Shown one piece after another: positions 33,437 to 34,063 of a stretch of 34,063 bases of DNA. The notes beneath the pieces are model-generated. The model did not search any database. It had not been told where the DNA came from and saw only the letters and a list, made by a program, of their open reading frames with translations. Position numbers and translations under genes: made by a program. The DNA comes from Mycobacterium sp. (GTDB lineage: Bacteria; Actinomycetota; Actinomycetes; Mycobacteriales; Mycobacteriaceae), in assembly GCA_025965975.1 (NCBI GenBank), contig JAOPVX010000276.1:1-34063 (forward strand), in the 5' to 3' direction. Every line of letters starts with the position of its first letter. The stretch's first letter is position 1.

Positions 33437-34048
33437 TCAGTTCGCCAGCTCGCGCAGCGCCGGCAGCAGCGCCGCCAGCGCCCGGCCCCGGTGCGACTCC
33501 GCGTCCTTTTCTTCCGGCGTCAACTCCGCTGCCGTCCGCGCAGAGCCGGAAGGCAGGAACACCGGGTCGTAGCCGAAGCCGCCGTCGCCCCGCGGTTCGC
33601 GAACGATCCTGCCCGGCCAGGTCCCCCGCACTACTGTTTCTTTGCGGGCGTCGCCCGCCCTGTACACCAACGCGCACGCCGACACGAACGCCGCGCCCCG
33701 CCGTTCCTCGGGCACGTCACCCATCTGCGCCAGCAGCAGCGCGGTGTTTCCCAAATCGTCGCCATGTCGGCCCGACCACCGCGCCGACAGCACCCCCGGC
33801 ATGCCGTTCAATGCGTCGACTTCCAGCCCCGAATCGTCGGCCACCGACGCCAACCCCGTCGCCATGAACGCGTCGCGCGCCTTGGCCAACGCATTCTCCT
33901 CGAAGGTCGCGCCGGACTCCGGGGCCTCGTCAAACCGCGCGACCTGGTCCAACGACAACAGCGTCAACTCCACCCCGGCACCATCGAGCACCCGGCGCAA
34001 CTCGGCCAGCTTCTTGCGGTTGCGGCTGGCCACCAGCAGCTCGGTCAG
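33437..34048 (-). CDS. rdgB: RdgB/HAM1 non-canonical purine NTP pyrophosphatase
   Basis: The protein has about 203 residues and hydrolyses (d)ITP and XTP to monophosphates, keeping deaminated purines out of nucleic acids. Motifs: ASRNRKKLAEL at the N-terminus, VADDSGLEVDAL with the catalytic Asp, GVLSARWSGRHGDD, GGFGYDPVFLPSG and the C-terminal SHRGRAL. The first standard start in frame is GTG 34033 (MASRNRKK), which would cut the first beta strand. Homology suggests a start before TELLVASRN, where a CTG (34048) overlaps the upstream TGA. This is the Rv1341 orthologue by synteny. Confidence 0.9.
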   Translation of the reverse strand: MTELLVASRNRKKLAELRRVLDGAGVELTLLSLDQVARFDEAPESGATFEENALAKARDAFMATGLASVADDSGLEVDALNGMPGVLSARWSGRHGDDLGNTALLLAQMGDVPEERRGAAFVSACALVYRAGDARKETVVRGTWPGRIVREPRGDGGFGYDPVFLPSGSARTAAELTPEEKDAESHRGRALAALLPALRELAN

Positions 34049-34062
34049 CTTCCGAACGCCTT
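34045..34062 (-). CDS. 3' end of the gene upstream of rdgB (probably RNase PH)
   Basis: Only five codons and a TGA are visible (KAFGS, stop at 34045-34047). In M. tuberculosis the gene before rdgB is rphA (Rv1340), so this is likely its last codons. That rests on synteny alone. Confidence 0.35.
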   Translation of the reverse strand, partial: KAFGS

Positions 34063-34063
34063 C

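Overview
The window looks like a chromosomal segment of a mycobacterium, most likely a fast-growing Mycolicibacterium-type species. The evidence is high GC with many GTG starts, several fadD/fadE/echA-type genes, an F420-dependent LLM oxidoreductase, a WS/DGAT acyltransferase and a HAMP-linked class III cyclase. The right edge (lprD - DUF3817 gene - rdgB) also matches the order of Rv1343c-Rv1342c-Rv1341 in M. tuberculosis. The species assignment is an inference from memory, not from a search.

Layout. (1) 1-2830: a leftward unit with two paralogous polytopic membrane proteins followed by cytochrome-oxidase subunit III-like and (partial) subunit IV-like genes. It is divergent from a TetR regulator, with a perfect 16-bp inverted repeat between them. 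(2) 2850-17552: a catabolic cluster that appears to be one regulon. It holds a meaB GTPase, a split B12-dependent acyl-CoA mutase (catalytic subunit plus separate cobalamin subunit), three SDRs, two acyl-CoA synthetases, a heterotetramer-type acyl-CoA dehydrogenase pair, an unusual crotonase, a CaiB-type CoA-transferase, an LLM oxidoreductase, a KshB-like 2Fe-2S reductase and a small conserved protein. Its three divergent promoter regions (3836-3973, 9536-9636, 14712-14899) share a GAGAATR-type operator. (3) 17566-24057: a membrane adenylate cyclase, an SDR gene broken into two end fragments about 2.4 kb apart with a WS/DGAT gene and a frameshifted remnant between them, and a flippase fused to a degenerate kinase domain. 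(4) 24080-31671: modA with a HTH-TOBE regulator but no modBC, a head-to-head truncation scar between an amidohydrolase and an AraC regulator, a crotonase divergent from a tandem HxlR regulator, an SRPBCC protein, a DUF309 protein and an amidase. (5) 31705-34063: tRNA-Leu(UAG), a LAGLIDADG endonuclease-like gene whose ribosome binding site lies in a hairpin, then lprD, the DUF3817 gene, a bidirectional terminator and rdgB.

How the main cluster may work (inference): a carboxylic acid is activated by FadD-type ligases, dehydrogenated by the paired acyl-CoA dehydrogenase, processed by crotonase and SDR steps, and rearranged on its carbon skeleton by the cobalamin-dependent mutase maintained by MeaB. 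CoA transfer would be by CaiB, and redox steps by the F420 enzyme and the 2Fe-2S reductase. The mutase keeps the Tyr/Arg pair typical of methylmalonyl-CoA mutase but has Ala where Tyr usually precedes the active-site His. That suggests a carboxyl-bearing but bulkier substrate. I cannot name the growth substrate.

The strongest leads are the operator shared by three divergent promoters, the mutase pocket change, and a relay of two 10-codon mini-ORFs that links the two mutase subunit genes through TGATG junctions.
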